Position numbers and translations under genes: made by a program. The notes beneath the pieces are model-generated. The model was not told where the DNA came from. It searched no databases and saw only the letters and a list, made by a program, of their open reading frames with translations. From JADZGC01 sp964613485 (GTDB lineage Bacteria; Patescibacteriota; Saccharimonadia; CAILAD01; GCA-016700035), in contig CAZTHB010000001.1 of NCBI GenBank assembly GCA_964613485.1, positions 1 through 64,000 on the forward strand: DNA of 64,000 nt, in the 5' to 3' direction. Of the stretch, positions 7,974-16,988 are shown piece after piece. Positions within the stretch are counted from its first letter, which is position 1. Each line of letters starts with the position of its first letter.

Positions 7974-8002
7974 TTGACAGATTATTTTAGCTCACTTACA
8001 CT
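7974..8002 (+). promoter_or_regulatory. Promoter of the GH6 gene
   Basis: TTGACA (7974-7979) and TACACT (7997-8002) are separated by 17 bp. The promoter is back-to-back with the micro-protein promoter, so a regulator bound between the two -35 boxes could act on both. Confidence 0.8.
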
Positions 8003-8033
8003 AGAAAGCACAACTATTTTAGGGGGGATGAGT

Positions 8034-9167
8034 ATGAAGATTGGTCGGATAAAGCTACCTACTATTACACTTTTAACAATATTAGTCTATATTGCTGGAG
8101 CATTACTCGCTCCCTTTTCATTACCTCCTCAATTTGGGTCCCGGATCGCAGCCCGCGAGAATAGAACTGGCGCCATCCAGAACGAAGCCCGGCCCGAGCA
8201 GGTATCTCCTTCTGCCACCCCATCAAATCCTACACAAACAAGTACTGCTTCTAACGCTCCTTCTGCAGGCAATGCAGGCTCTCCTAAGAGCGGCAATCCT
8301 TTTCTCGGTGAAAAGCTCTATGTAAACCCGTACAGTCCAGCCGCAAATCAACGTCAAGCCTGGCTACAATCACGCCCTGCTGATGCTGCGCTCATCAATA
8401 AGATAGCAAGTAACCCCGTCGCAGTCTGGCTTGGCGACTGGACCACGGATCCACTCGGGACAACACGATCCTTTGTACAAGATATCCGTGGCGCAAGCGC
8501 TCTACCGGTTTTTGTGCTCTACAATATCCCGATTCGTGACTGCGGCAGCTACTCAGCTGGCGGAGCATCATCTGCCCAAAACTACCAGCGATGGATTGAC
8601 GGGGTTCAAACAGCTAGTGCAAATATAAAAACCGTCTTCATTCTCGAACCAGATGCGCTACCAGGGTGGGATTGCTTATCTGCAGCACAAAAGAACGAGC
8701 GAATTGAGCTCTTGCGCTACGCCATCACCGCCCTTACACGCAGCACGAATCATTATGTCTATCTCGACGCAGGTAATGCACGTTGGCAATCCGTTGCTGA
8801 GGTCGTGAGCAGGCTGAAACAAGTCGGGATACAAAACCTTAGCGGCATCAGCTTAAACGTTTCGAACTTTTTGAGCACCGACGAAAGTCGCTCGTACGGG
8901 AGTCAAATAAGCCAGCAGACAGGCGGACTCGGCGTCATCATCGATACTAGCCGCAATGGACGCGGCCCAACCCCAGATCTCGACTGGTGCAACCCAAGCG
9001 ATCGCGGTCTCGGCGAAACTCCGCGTGCAGTGAGCAGTAGTAGCATCCATGCCCTACTCTGGGTGAAATACCCTGGCGAGTCTGATGGTACGTGCAAAGG
9101 CGCTCCTGGCGCCGGTGAATGGTGGGCAGAATACGCACTTGGCTTAGCTACGCGAGCAAGTTTCTAG
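8034..9167 (+). CDS. Secreted glycoside hydrolase family 6 (cellulase/cellobiohydrolase-like)
   Basis: GH6 enzymes are inverting beta-1,4-glucanases. The start at 8034 has AGGGGGG six bases upstream, giving 377 residues. An N-terminal membrane segment or signal peptide (about 8-28) is followed by a Ser/Pro/Thr-rich linker and the GH6 barrel (about 90-375). Visible motifs are IRDCGSYSAGG (Asp169), LEPDALP with the proton-donor Asp207, WCNPSDRGLG and LLWVKYPGESDG. No lipobox or LPxTG is present. It ends in a 4-bp convergent overlap with a polysaccharide deacetylase, which itself is co-transcribed with a GT2 synthase. The substrate may therefore be the cell's own secreted glycan or a host or environmental beta-glucan. 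Confidence 0.9.
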   Translation: MKIGRIKLPTITLLTILVYIAGALLAPFSLPPQFGSRIAARENRTGAIQNEARPEQVSPSATPSNPTQTSTASNAPSAGNAGSPKSGNPFLGEKLYVNPYSPAANQRQAWLQSRPADAALINKIASNPVAVWLGDWTTDPLGTTRSFVQDIRGASALPVFVLYNIPIRDCGSYSAGGASSAQNYQRWIDGVQTASANIKTVFILEPDALPGWDCLSAAQKNERIELLRYAITALTRSTNHYVYLDAGNARWQSVAEVVSRLKQVGIQNLSGISLNVSNFLSTDESRSYGSQISQQTGGLGVIIDTSRNGRGPTPDLDWCNPSDRGLGETPRAVSSSSIHALLWVKYPGESDGTCKGAPGAGEWWAEYALGLATRASF

Positions 9168-10576
9168 CGTAGAAATACTACTGACGTGGGACGAGCGATC
9201 TCTTGTGCTTCTACTTGCGGCAGTGTCTCCTGCAAGCCTTGTGAGATCGTTACAACAGGCACTGACTCTTCTTGTAGAATCTGTAGAGTTCGCTCCAAAT
9301 CCTTTGTGTTCGCAGCATACGAGCTGCCGCTTTCGTCACCCACCTCGTGATATACCAGGATTAGCCAGAGCTTGTTGTCGCGAGCAAATCGAATCGCACT
9401 CGCGATTTCTTCTGGCTTGGTAGTCAGCTCTACATTGAACACTTTGAGGTTATAACGATCAAGTTGAACCGAGTTGTAGCCAGTATCAGTACCACGATGA
9501 CTTCGGTAACAATCACGGATCAGGGCCTGAGACTGTACGTTTGTGCGCCCATACGGAGCCGCAAAATCAAATGCGCTCATACCGTAGTACTCGTTAAGGA
9601 GTGCACGGCTGGTTGCAAGCGATGTGCGCACATTATCAACACCAATTACTGACAAGTCCTCATGTAGTGCGCTATGCGAACCGATATCATGTCCTTCCCG
9701 CTCAAACTGACGCAGCTGATCAGGCTTCAGGTATGCACCGTCGCCAATCACATCACTCACTACGAACTGGGTAGTTTTGACATTGTATTGACGAAACAAT
9801 GGTAGCCCATTCGTATAGATCGACTCCCAACCATCATCGAAGGTCATACTGACCAATCCTCGCTTTAGTGGGGAAGGATCTGTCTTAACGAGCTTCCAGG
9901 CATCAACATCGAGCGTGCCGTTTTCTGTCAGGGCGTGACCAACCGCTAATGATTGTGCATTTGGCGGAATAACCATATCGTACCGAAGCTTACGCCACTG
10001 ATTATTTGTAGGCTCACCCTTACCGAGCTGAATATATATGTGCTCGCCATCAGATTGTGTAATGTCTGCGATCACATCGGTGTATGTATCGCTCCTAAAC
10101 CAATGCTCGACCACAACATTCTCAGCCGGACGTACAGTTATAGCCTGACTCAACCACTTACCATCGCCACTTTTCCTATCGCGCATAACTACCCGCGCCG
10201 CACTCGTATCATCATATCCATTAGTCAGAGAGAAGGTTACGCTATTCTCGCCGAAGCCATTATCAGACCAGCCATCCTGACCGGATGCGAACGATGGGTT
10301 CGTGATCAGATTCTCACCACTCAATACGCGCGATTCTGGCTGCGCATATGGGATCTCTCGATAGACCTCATCCAGTGGGCTTGCTCCTGTCAGTGCGAGG
10401 TACATCGAATCACGTGGCGTACACGTAGCATTGTCGACGATAGCTTGCTTCTTTGTGTCTGCACTGTATGAGCGACTAATCTGCGACTGCGCCCACGTAA
10501 ATACAGGCATAAGGTGATACCCAAGAAAAAGCGCCGCTACTACATACATAAATAAGTGACCGATTTTTTGTCTCAT
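9164..10576 (-). CDS. Polysaccharide deacetylase with N-terminal carbohydrate-binding-like domain
   Basis: The 470-residue protein has an N-terminal membrane anchor (about 8-28) and a jelly-roll carbohydrate-binding-like domain (about 85-220, starting NLITNPSFASGQDGW). A C-terminal NodB domain carries the metal-binding TFDDGWE motif and HDIGSHSALHED (His-x3-His). Such enzymes remove N-acetyl groups from beta-linked GlcNAc polymers outside the membrane, as PgaB and IcaB do. Its start overlaps the end of the GT2 gene by 4 bp (10573-10576), so synthase and deacetylase are coupled. The stop overlaps that of the GH6 gene with no terminator between. Confidence 0.9.
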   Translation of the reverse strand: MRQKIGHLFMYVVAALFLGYHLMPVFTWAQSQISRSYSADTKKQAIVDNATCTPRDSMYLALTGASPLDEVYREIPYAQPESRVLSGENLITNPSFASGQDGWSDNGFGENSVTFSLTNGYDDTSAARVVMRDRKSGDGKWLSQAITVRPAENVVVEHWFRSDTYTDVIADITQSDGEHIYIQLGKGEPTNNQWRKLRYDMVIPPNAQSLAVGHALTENGTLDVDAWKLVKTDPSPLKRGLVSMTFDDGWESIYTNGLPLFRQYNVKTTQFVVSDVIGDGAYLKPDQLRQFEREGHDIGSHSALHEDLSVIGVDNVRTSLATSRALLNEYYGMSAFDFAAPYGRTNVQSQALIRDCYRSHRGTDTGYNSVQLDRYNLKVFNVELTTKPEEIASAIRFARDNKLWLILVYHEVGDESGSSYAANTKDLERTLQILQEESVPVVTISQGLQETLPQVEAQEIARPTSVVFLR

Positions 10577-11721
10577 GATGTTGACTCCGCGATTTTATAG
10601 CGTCGATTACCAACCGACCATCCTTTTGCCTTGCCACGATGACGACGCAACAAAACTACCTCTACAAAAGCTTTCAGGTACACGCACATATTCGTAACTC
10701 GCAGGATGTAAAACAACGGAAAGGCAGATATAACACTCATGCGTTTGTGTACTACAGCACCCATAATTACACTCGCAAAGAACAAGCCTGCATCGATAAG
10801 GAACGTCAGGGCAATCGCCTGCGCAGCACCGCCACGAATGAGCAATATCGGCAAGAGCACTAAGACATTGAAATAGTATAAGAACATCTCGATAATTTGA
10901 TAACCCAAATAAAAGTCGATGCGTTGAGCCCGCAATCCAACCTTACGATCGATGATACCGCGCCAGAATCCACGATACCAACGTGTTATTTGATGAATAT
11001 AATCACCATAATTCTTCGGGTCTTGTGTCAGCGCCCGCGCAGTTGGTATATAAGCGATCTTACCGAGCTTATTGCGGTGTATCTGCAATGTGATATCGAA
11101 GTCTTCGGTAATATTCCCAGTAGTAAAATCAAGCTTCCGCAATATGTCCGTACGAAAACAGCTCGTAGGGCCTGGGATAACCGGTATCACTCCGAGCATA
11201 TGTTGTACCCGGCGCATAATCTCCTGGCCAAACGCATACTCGTACGCTCGATAGCGCGAAATCCAACCGCCGTGCTGGGACTTCACATAGCCAGCTGCGG
11301 CTACGTACTTCTCAGGATCGAGATTTTGCAAAAAGTCTTTGAAGTAATCATTCTCGAACGCAGAATCAGCATCTGCAATATGCAGCCATTGGTATTTAAT
11401 CTCTATCTTAAAGGCTTTAATTGCCTTGAGAATTGCTCCCGCTTTACCAGACCGTTTAACGGTCAAAACGTTCTTCTTGCCCAATAGCTCACGAGCAAGC
11501 TTGGCGGTCGTGTCGGTCGAAGCGTCATCAACAACATAAATATGACGCGCCGGAAGACCAGCCTTAATTGCAGATGTAATAGTATGCTGGATCACCAGCT
11601 CTTCATTATGACCTGGAATCAATAGAGCCAGCGCCTGCTTAGGCTTGTGCTTGATAGGAAGTGTGAGCTTTGTCCCGTCAACTGGCGTAATAGTTTGGGT
11701 TACATGTATATGCTTAGACAT
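10573..11721 (-). CDS. Processive family 2 glycosyltransferase (PgaC/IcaA-like polysaccharide synthase)
   Basis: A 382-residue membrane GT2 resembling poly-beta-1,6-GlcNAc and hyaluronan/cellulose-type synthases. The cytoplasmic domain has PGHNEE, DDASTD, the DADS metal-binding motif, TEDFD and the QITRW (QxxRW) acceptor motif of processive enzymes. Three or so membrane helices fill the C-terminus (about 275-350). The ATG at 11721, eight bases after GGTGA, is preferred over an in-frame GTG at 11733. It is the first gene of an operon with the deacetylase, under a TTGACA-17-TATTAT promoter. The repeat unit cannot be read from sequence; acetylated amino sugar is suggested by the coupled deacetylase. 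Confidence 0.88.
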   Translation of the reverse strand: MSKHIHVTQTITPVDGTKLTLPIKHKPKQALALLIPGHNEELVIQHTITSAIKAGLPARHIYVVDDASTDTTAKLARELLGKKNVLTVKRSGKAGAILKAIKAFKIEIKYQWLHIADADSAFENDYFKDFLQNLDPEKYVAAAGYVKSQHGGWISRYRAYEYAFGQEIMRRVQHMLGVIPVIPGPTSCFRTDILRKLDFTTGNITEDFDITLQIHRNKLGKIAYIPTARALTQDPKNYGDYIHQITRWYRGFWRGIIDRKVGLRAQRIDFYLGYQIIEMFLYYFNVLVLLPILLIRGGAAQAIALTFLIDAGLFFASVIMGAVVHKRMSVISAFPLFYILRVTNMCVYLKAFVEVVLLRRHRGKAKGWSVGNRRYKIAESTS

Positions 11722-11763
11722 AAGAAATTTCACCGCCTTTTATACTCTTTCAGTGAATATGTG

Positions 11764-11792
11764 ATAATACCAAATTTTTACTATTTTGTCAA
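11764..11792 (-). promoter_or_regulatory. Promoter of the GT2-deacetylase operon
   Basis: TTGACA (11787-11792) and TATTAT (11764-11769) on the minus strand are 17 bp apart. The region is shared with the divergent pilin promoter, whose -10 is at 11816. Confidence 0.8.
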
Positions 11793-11815
11793 TACTATTT
11801 ATGCTTATGCTAGCG

Positions 11816-11821
11816 TATAAT
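11816..11821 (+). promoter_or_regulatory. -10 box of the minor-pilin operon (leaderless)
   Basis: A perfect TATAAT ends eight bases before the ATG at 11830. Transcription would begin at or next to the start codon, so the mRNA should be leaderless. No Shine-Dalgarno sequence is present. Confidence 0.65.
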
Positions 11822-11829
11822 GAATACAT

Positions 11830-13185
11830 ATGGCTACTCGGTCACGTCACACGGACGGCTACACCATTATCGAAGCGCTGATTGGAATCACAATTCTGAC
11901 AATGGTAACTCTTGCGCTCTTTGCCGTGATGACCGCAAACCTTACAACCCTCTTCCAGAGCCGTGCGCGTGGAATCGCGCTGGCCATCGCCCAAGAAAAA
12001 ATAGAGAATCTTAAAAACCTCCCCTATGATTCACTCGCCACCCAAACAGGGACAATTTACCCAGCTGGCGCAATAGCCGACAATGAGACAATAGTCCGCA
12101 ACGGACTTACTTTTAAGGTACATACGGATATTCGCTATGTAGACAATACTTATGACGGGAATGCCGCAGGTACCATCCAAGGCAAGCCAGCCGACTTATA
12201 CTCCTATGATTATAAAAAAGTGACTATTCAGATAAGCACACCAACCGGCTCAGCACAGCTCGCTGAACTATCATCAGATATCGCCGCCAAGGCTGCAGAA
12301 ACAGCCGGTAACACTGGCGTCCTGTTAATTAAGGCAATTAATGCGGCTGGTAACCCAGTAGAAGGAGCAATGGTACAGATCACTAATACCAACCCGAATC
12401 CTGATGTCGCGATCACCACTACTACCGATATCCAGGGGCAGGTCATCATTCCGAAACTACCACCAGATACAAATCCTGGCTATCACGTCACGGTATCAAA
12501 GGCAGGCTATAGCAGCGATCAAACATACACAATCGACGCCCAACACCCCACTCCTTCGAATCCAGACTTTGCCATGCTCGCACAGCAGATAACTACTAAA
12601 ACGTTCGCCATAGACCAGCTGGCCAACCTCTCTCTCAACATAACCGATCAAGCAGGCAATCCAATCGCAAGCCAGAGTGTATCAATCCACGGACAAAAAC
12701 TTACTAATAATACGCCCGCAGCTTACAAAATTTCGCAAACCGCAAATACCGATACTCAGGGTCTCGTACAGTTTAATCTAATTGATTGGGATAGTTACTC
12801 TATATCTATCCCAGGCTACACTATCTTAAGTACAAGCCCATTGGCTCCAATCACCGTTGCTCCCAACGCTCTCGTCACCGCCTCGGTCATAGCTGCAACG
12901 TCACCGACACTATTCCCCATCATAACTTCTGTCACACCAGTGAACAGCACCCCAAGCGCAAGTGTACCGATAGATATAACAGGTTCAAATTTTAACGGCT
13001 CATCAACTTTGCTCTTAAGAAGAACGGGTGATCCTGACCGGTCGGCAATAAGCGTGGCATATACCAGTCCCGACACCCTGAGCGGAACCTTTGACCTTTC
13101 GACCGCAAACGGAAGCTATGACCTACTCATTACTACAAGCGGTCGAACAACGACACAAAAAAATGCCGTGGTGGTTTCCCCATGA
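11830..13185 (+). CDS. Prepilin-like protein with Ig-like/carboxypeptidase-regulatory and IPT domains
   Basis: A 451-residue protein with a type IV prepilin N-terminus: a short basic leader, a Gly10/Tyr11 cleavage site, YTIIEALIG with Glu at position +5, and a hydrophobic helix. The pilin stalk is followed by two beta-sandwich domains of carboxypeptidase-regulatory type (about 160-240 and 250-340). An IPT/TIG-like domain closes the protein (about 360-450, starting PIITSVTPVNSTPSAS). The extra domains make it far longer than a normal pseudopilin and suggest an adhesive tip subunit. It overlaps the next gene by 4 bp. No pilus ATPase or prepilin peptidase lies in the window. Confidence 0.8.
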   Translation: MATRSRHTDGYTIIEALIGITILTMVTLALFAVMTANLTTLFQSRARGIALAIAQEKIENLKNLPYDSLATQTGTIYPAGAIADNETIVRNGLTFKVHTDIRYVDNTYDGNAAGTIQGKPADLYSYDYKKVTIQISTPTGSAQLAELSSDIAAKAAETAGNTGVLLIKAINAAGNPVEGAMVQITNTNPNPDVAITTTTDIQGQVIIPKLPPDTNPGYHVTVSKAGYSSDQTYTIDAQHPTPSNPDFAMLAQQITTKTFAIDQLANLSLNITDQAGNPIASQSVSIHGQKLTNNTPAAYKISQTANTDTQGLVQFNLIDWDSYSISIPGYTILSTSPLAPITVAPNALVTASVIAATSPTLFPIITSVTPVNSTPSASVPIDITGSNFNGSSTLLLRRTGDPDRSAISVAYTSPDTLSGTFDLSTANGSYDLLITTSGRTTTQKNAVVVSP

Positions 13186-13757
13186 AAAAACGTGGCTACA
13201 CGCTCATCGAACTTCTCGTCGTTGCTCCAATGTTAGTCATTGCAAGTTTTATTGCATTTATGATCATCCTGAGGGGATGGCAAGCCTACCAGCTCAGTGT
13301 AGCGCAAGCTGACGCGAGCTATATATTAACAAACTCGCTTGACCGCGTTAGTCGTGTTCTTCGATCGACCAACACCGTCATTGCAGCTACCGACAACGAC
13401 CTAACCGTCGAATCATATTTCAGCCCTCGCGACAGTGTACCGGACCGCGCGCGTTATTATTTGCAAAATGGCAAGCTGCTTGTCGATGTCACTCCAGCCA
13501 GCGGTGCCGCTCCAAATTTCACCTACAATTCAGCCGATACTCGTACAGTCACAATTGCCAACACCACGAACGATGGATCACAACCGCTCTTCAAATACTA
13601 TGACCAAAATGGCACATCTCTTTCTTCTCCGCCGACACTCACGGCAATTACTAAAGTTGAGATTACCCTTTCGGTCAACCCAAAACCCTCAATCCTTAAG
13701 ACGAATCAAGTTACAAGCACACAAGTACAGCTTCGTAACAGGAAGACTAACTTATGA
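13182..13757 (+). CDS. Minor pilin (PilW/PulJ-like)
   Basis: This 191-residue protein starts KKRGYTLIELLVV, a textbook prepilin cleavage site (Gly5/Tyr6) with Glu at +5. A hydrophobic helix and a mixed beta domain of the PulJ/PilW type follow. It is the second of three pilin-like genes joined by ATGA overlaps. In type IV pilus systems such subunits form the initiating tip complex. The exact assignment within the minor pilins cannot be made from sequence alone. Confidence 0.8.
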   Translation: MKKRGYTLIELLVVAPMLVIASFIAFMIILRGWQAYQLSVAQADASYILTNSLDRVSRVLRSTNTVIAATDNDLTVESYFSPRDSVPDRARYYLQNGKLLVDVTPASGAAPNFTYNSADTRTVTIANTTNDGSQPLFKYYDQNGTSLSSPPTLTAITKVEITLSVNPKPSILKTNQVTSTQVQLRNRKTNL

Positions 13758-15172
13758 ACAAGCAACCTGACACAAACGCAAAAGGCATGTCCTTATATCA
13801 AGTAATAATTACCTCAACTATCATGCTCGCAATCTGTGTAGCAGTCGCTACCTTGGTATTTGCTGCGCTGCGCTTCAGTCGAACTACAGCCCGAGCTGTG
13901 TCGGCTACCTATATCGCAGAGGCAGGGATAAACTACTACCTCTGGCACTTGAGTCATAACGTAACTGACTATTGCGACGGACAGGCGTGCGGCAATCAAG
14001 GGTCGGCAGGATATGGCCCATTCACCTACGATTACACTAATGATAGTGGCCAAAAACTTGGTTCATATAGTATATACGTCAAGCCTCCCTCTGGTTCGAC
14101 TGGCTATGTGACAATTACTTCTGTAGGAACAGCCCTTGGCGGAACTCAGAAGCGTACACTCCAAGCAGCCATCGCAATCCCCTCGTTCGCACAGTACTCT
14201 ATCCTTACAAACACAGAAATTTGGATTGGTCCGAACGAAACAGTAGACGGCGCTTTGCACAGTAATATTGGCGTCCACTTCGATGGCACCGGCAATGACA
14301 TTATTTCTTCTGCTCAAGCAAACTATAATCCGAGTGGACAATTTGGGGGCAACGGGTCCACGCAAAATGGCGTCTGGGGCAATGGGACGCCAAATAATCT
14401 GTGGAGGTATCCTGTGCCCCCGGTCGACTTTCAATCTGTCACCACCGATCTAGTAAAGTTCAAGGCTGACGCACAGTCTGGTGGTACATACCTTGCTCCC
14501 ACAAGCCCCAGTAATCCAACGAGTAAGCTTGGGTATTATCTTGAACTCCGTGGTGATGGTGCGATTGATGTGTATCGACTGACTCGCGAGCAATGCACAA
14601 GCACGAATCGAACTTTTGTGCAGACCCTTGCACACCCGACAAACAATCAGCTTTTCGTAGAAGATAATGTTTGGATTCGTTCGAAACCAGGTGAGACAAT
14701 GCCTGGCCGGTTGACTGTTGTGGCTGCCTACCTACCAGCTAATGCAAGCACGTATAAAACAATTACTATCATGGGTGATATTAAATACACGGCGAAAGAT
14801 GGGTCGGCTGCCCTGGGGCTCATCGCGCAGAAGGATGTAAAGGTTTCGCGACAAGCTCCGTCAACACTCGAAATCAATGGCGCCCTACTCGCTCAAAATG
14901 GTCATGTCAGGTATCAGAAAGACACCCTCAGTGGTACCTCATGCAATCAATCAGTAAAAACCGGCATCTCGCTTTATGGCGCCATCGCTACGAACCAATA
15001 CTGGACCTGGACATATGTAACCGGCTCGAACGGCAACTATACTACAGTCGATGGCTATAATACGACGACGAATACCTATGATAAAAATCTTAGGCTAACC
15101 CCCCCACCAGCATTCCCCCTTACCGGCAGTTTCTCAATTCTCAATTATCGTGAACTACTCCAAGGGCCGTAA
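13754..15172 (+). CDS. PilX-like minor pilin/secreted protein without Glu5
   Basis: The 472-residue product has a prepilin-like N-terminus (KGMSLYQVIITSTIMLAI), but position +5 after the glycine is Gln rather than Glu. That exception is known among tip-located minor pilins. A helix with KRTL- and AEAG-type sequence typical of PilX follows (SATYIAEAGINYYLWHL). A long beta-rich C-terminal domain (about 150-460) holds several Gly/Asn-rich stretches. It overlaps the preceding pilin by 4 bp. It probably sits at the end of the pilus with the two preceding proteins. No terminator is seen before the convergent gltX. Confidence 0.7.
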   Translation: MNKQPDTNAKGMSLYQVIITSTIMLAICVAVATLVFAALRFSRTTARAVSATYIAEAGINYYLWHLSHNVTDYCDGQACGNQGSAGYGPFTYDYTNDSGQKLGSYSIYVKPPSGSTGYVTITSVGTALGGTQKRTLQAAIAIPSFAQYSILTNTEIWIGPNETVDGALHSNIGVHFDGTGNDIISSAQANYNPSGQFGGNGSTQNGVWGNGTPNNLWRYPVPPVDFQSVTTDLVKFKADAQSGGTYLAPTSPSNPTSKLGYYLELRGDGAIDVYRLTREQCTSTNRTFVQTLAHPTNNQLFVEDNVWIRSKPGETMPGRLTVVAAYLPANASTYKTITIMGDIKYTAKDGSAALGLIAQKDVKVSRQAPSTLEINGALLAQNGHVRYQKDTLSGTSCNQSVKTGISLYGAIATNQYWTWTYVTGSNGNYTTVDGYNTTTNTYDKNLRLTPPPAFPLTGSFSILNYRELLQGP

Positions 15173-15183
15173 GCACCGAATAT

Positions 15184-16635
15184 TTATAGTGCAGCGTTTA
15201 GCTTGCGCAAACGATCGAGCGACTCTTTGATAGTCAGAGTATGGATTGTTTCGAAGAGGCCAGGGGCTGCCGTTCTTCCGGTCACGCCAATGCGAATTGT
15301 CGAGAAGAAATCACCAACCTTAATCCCCTCTCTTTCAACCACTCCTCGGAGAGCTTCCTCAATAGCGACTTCTTCGTCTGTACACTCAGACAACGCGCCT
15401 ACAGCAAACTCAATATAGCTCCGTACTGTTTCACTAGACAGTTTTTTGGTCGCGAGTACCGCTGATTCTTTGGCATGCGGCTGCTTGAAGAAGAATCCAA
15501 CCAGATCAGGAAGTTCCGCAAACGACTTCACGCGTTCGCGCTCGAGCAGAACGATCTGGCGCAGATTCGCCCCAGCCTCGATCCCTGCAGCCGTGAGCTC
15601 CTGCTCAGCGCGGTGCACGTATTCATTCTCAGTGAGTTGCTCGCGAATATAGAGGCCATTGAACCAGTTTAATCGCTCCATATCAAATTTTGCTGGGCTT
15701 TTCTGAATACGCTCTAATGAAAACTTCTCGATCATCTCATCGAGACTAAATACTTCCTTCTCAGTACCATCATTCCAACCAAGCTGAGCAAGAAAGTTTA
15801 ATAAGGCCTCAGGCAAGTAGCCTTTTTCACGATATTGCAGCGCATCCGTATCACCATGCCGTTTGGACAATTTACTGCCATCATTTCCAAGTATAACTGG
15901 TAAGTGCACCCAAAGTGGTCGATCAAACCCTAATGCATCATACAGAAGCGCATGCTTCGGCGTGGAGCTAATAAATTCATCGCCACGCATCACATGTGAT
16001 ATTTCCATCTGATGGTCATCGACAATATTGGCGAAATTATAGGTCGGAAACCCATCTGCTTTAACGATCACAAAATCATCAATGATCTTAAGGTCAACTT
16101 CGAAATCACCACGCACTTCATCGTGCCAAGTGATGCTCGTCAGCCCGAGCTTCTGACCGACCGCAGTAATATCTAATCGAATCGGCAGGTCGTCTGCGGT
16201 GGAACTAATACCCGCCTCCATTGAGCGTCGATATACAAAAGCTTGTTTTGATTGCATCGCGACTGTCTTGAGCTGATTGAAATCTTCAGGAGTAATAGCA
16301 CTGCGATACGCTAGCCCCGAGTCAACAAGCTGATGGGCAATCTCTGTGTAATGCGGCAGTCTCTCGGACTGAATATACGGCCCAAAATCTCCACTATGCT
16401 CGCCCTGCCAATACCCTTCGTCTGGCTTGAGGCCAAGCCAATCCAACACCTCTACAATTTGCCCTACGCCGGCCTCGACAAATCTCTCACGATCAGTATC
16501 CTCCAAGCGTAATATAAACGTTCCATTGTGCTTCTTCGCGAATAAATAATTAAACAGCGCTGTCCGAACGCCGCCGATATGCAAAAATCCCGTCGGTGAC
16601 GGGCAAAAACGGACTCGTACTGGCTTCGAACTCAT
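15184..16635 (-). CDS. gltX: Glutamyl-tRNA synthetase
   Basis: A class I aminoacyl-tRNA synthetase charging tRNA-Glu. The 483 residues are close to the bacterial norm. The HIGH motif is in PTGFLHIGGVRTALFN, the KMSKS motif in SKLSKRHGD, and LRLEDTDRER is conserved. The C-terminal anticodon-binding domain is complete. The start ATG follows a TATAAT box (16642-16647, preceded by TG) by only six bases, so the message should be leaderless. Whether it also charges tRNA-Gln for the transamidation route cannot be read here. Confidence 0.95.
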   Translation of the reverse strand: MSSKPVRVRFCPSPTGFLHIGGVRTALFNYLFAKKHNGTFILRLEDTDRERFVEAGVGQIVEVLDWLGLKPDEGYWQGEHSGDFGPYIQSERLPHYTEIAHQLVDSGLAYRSAITPEDFNQLKTVAMQSKQAFVYRRSMEAGISSTADDLPIRLDITAVGQKLGLTSITWHDEVRGDFEVDLKIIDDFVIVKADGFPTYNFANIVDDHQMEISHVMRGDEFISSTPKHALLYDALGFDRPLWVHLPVILGNDGSKLSKRHGDTDALQYREKGYLPEALLNFLAQLGWNDGTEKEVFSLDEMIEKFSLERIQKSPAKFDMERLNWFNGLYIREQLTENEYVHRAEQELTAAGIEAGANLRQIVLLERERVKSFAELPDLVGFFFKQPHAKESAVLATKKLSSETVRSYIEFAVGALSECTDEEVAIEEALRGVVEREGIKVGDFFSTIRIGVTGRTAAPGLFETIHTLTIKESLDRLRKLNAAL

Positions 16636-16652
16636 ACGAGCATTATATCAGA

Positions 16653-16988
16653 TTAGTTTAGGAGACCGTCAGGGCCAACTTCTTGCCAATCACCATCAGA
16701 ACCCTTGCGATAAAATATCACTTTGCTGACCATCTCATCAGTATCGTAGGTATGCTCAACATGTGAGGCTACGCCACGATGAGCATAATGCGTCTTCGTT
16801 CCTGCTACCGCAGGCTGCGAGATGCGTTCGATCTTATACGGCTCGCCGGCCTTCTCGAACCACACTGTATCAACCATCCGCTCAAGACGAGGATTATCTG
16901 GAAGCGGTTCAGTGGTTTTTTTATGGTTATCTAGGCCGAATTTCTGATCAATGAGATCAACAAGGTCTTCCCAGCCCCGCTGATTCAT
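16653..16988 (-). CDS. Conserved hypothetical protein, 111 residues
   Basis: I do not recognise a family. The protein is soluble and mixed alpha/beta, with an N-terminal helix followed by a basic-rich stretch (KIERISQPAVAG...HYAHRGVASH) and a C-terminal strand pair. Its start overlaps the end of the zinc-ribbon gene by 4 bp (16985-16988), so the two are translated together and may act together. Confidence 0.65.
   Translation of the reverse strand: MNQRGWEDLVDLIDQKFGLDNHKKTTEPLPDNPRLERMVDTVWFEKAGEPYKIERISQPAVAGTKTHYAHRGVASHVEHTYDTDEMVSKVIFYRKGSDGDWQEVGPDGLLN

Noticed and set aside
9953..11487. Plus-strand frames opposite the deacetylase and GT2 genes
   Set aside because: They are antisense to proteins with complete catalytic motifs, and their products are rich in Ile, Cys and Arg without any domain.
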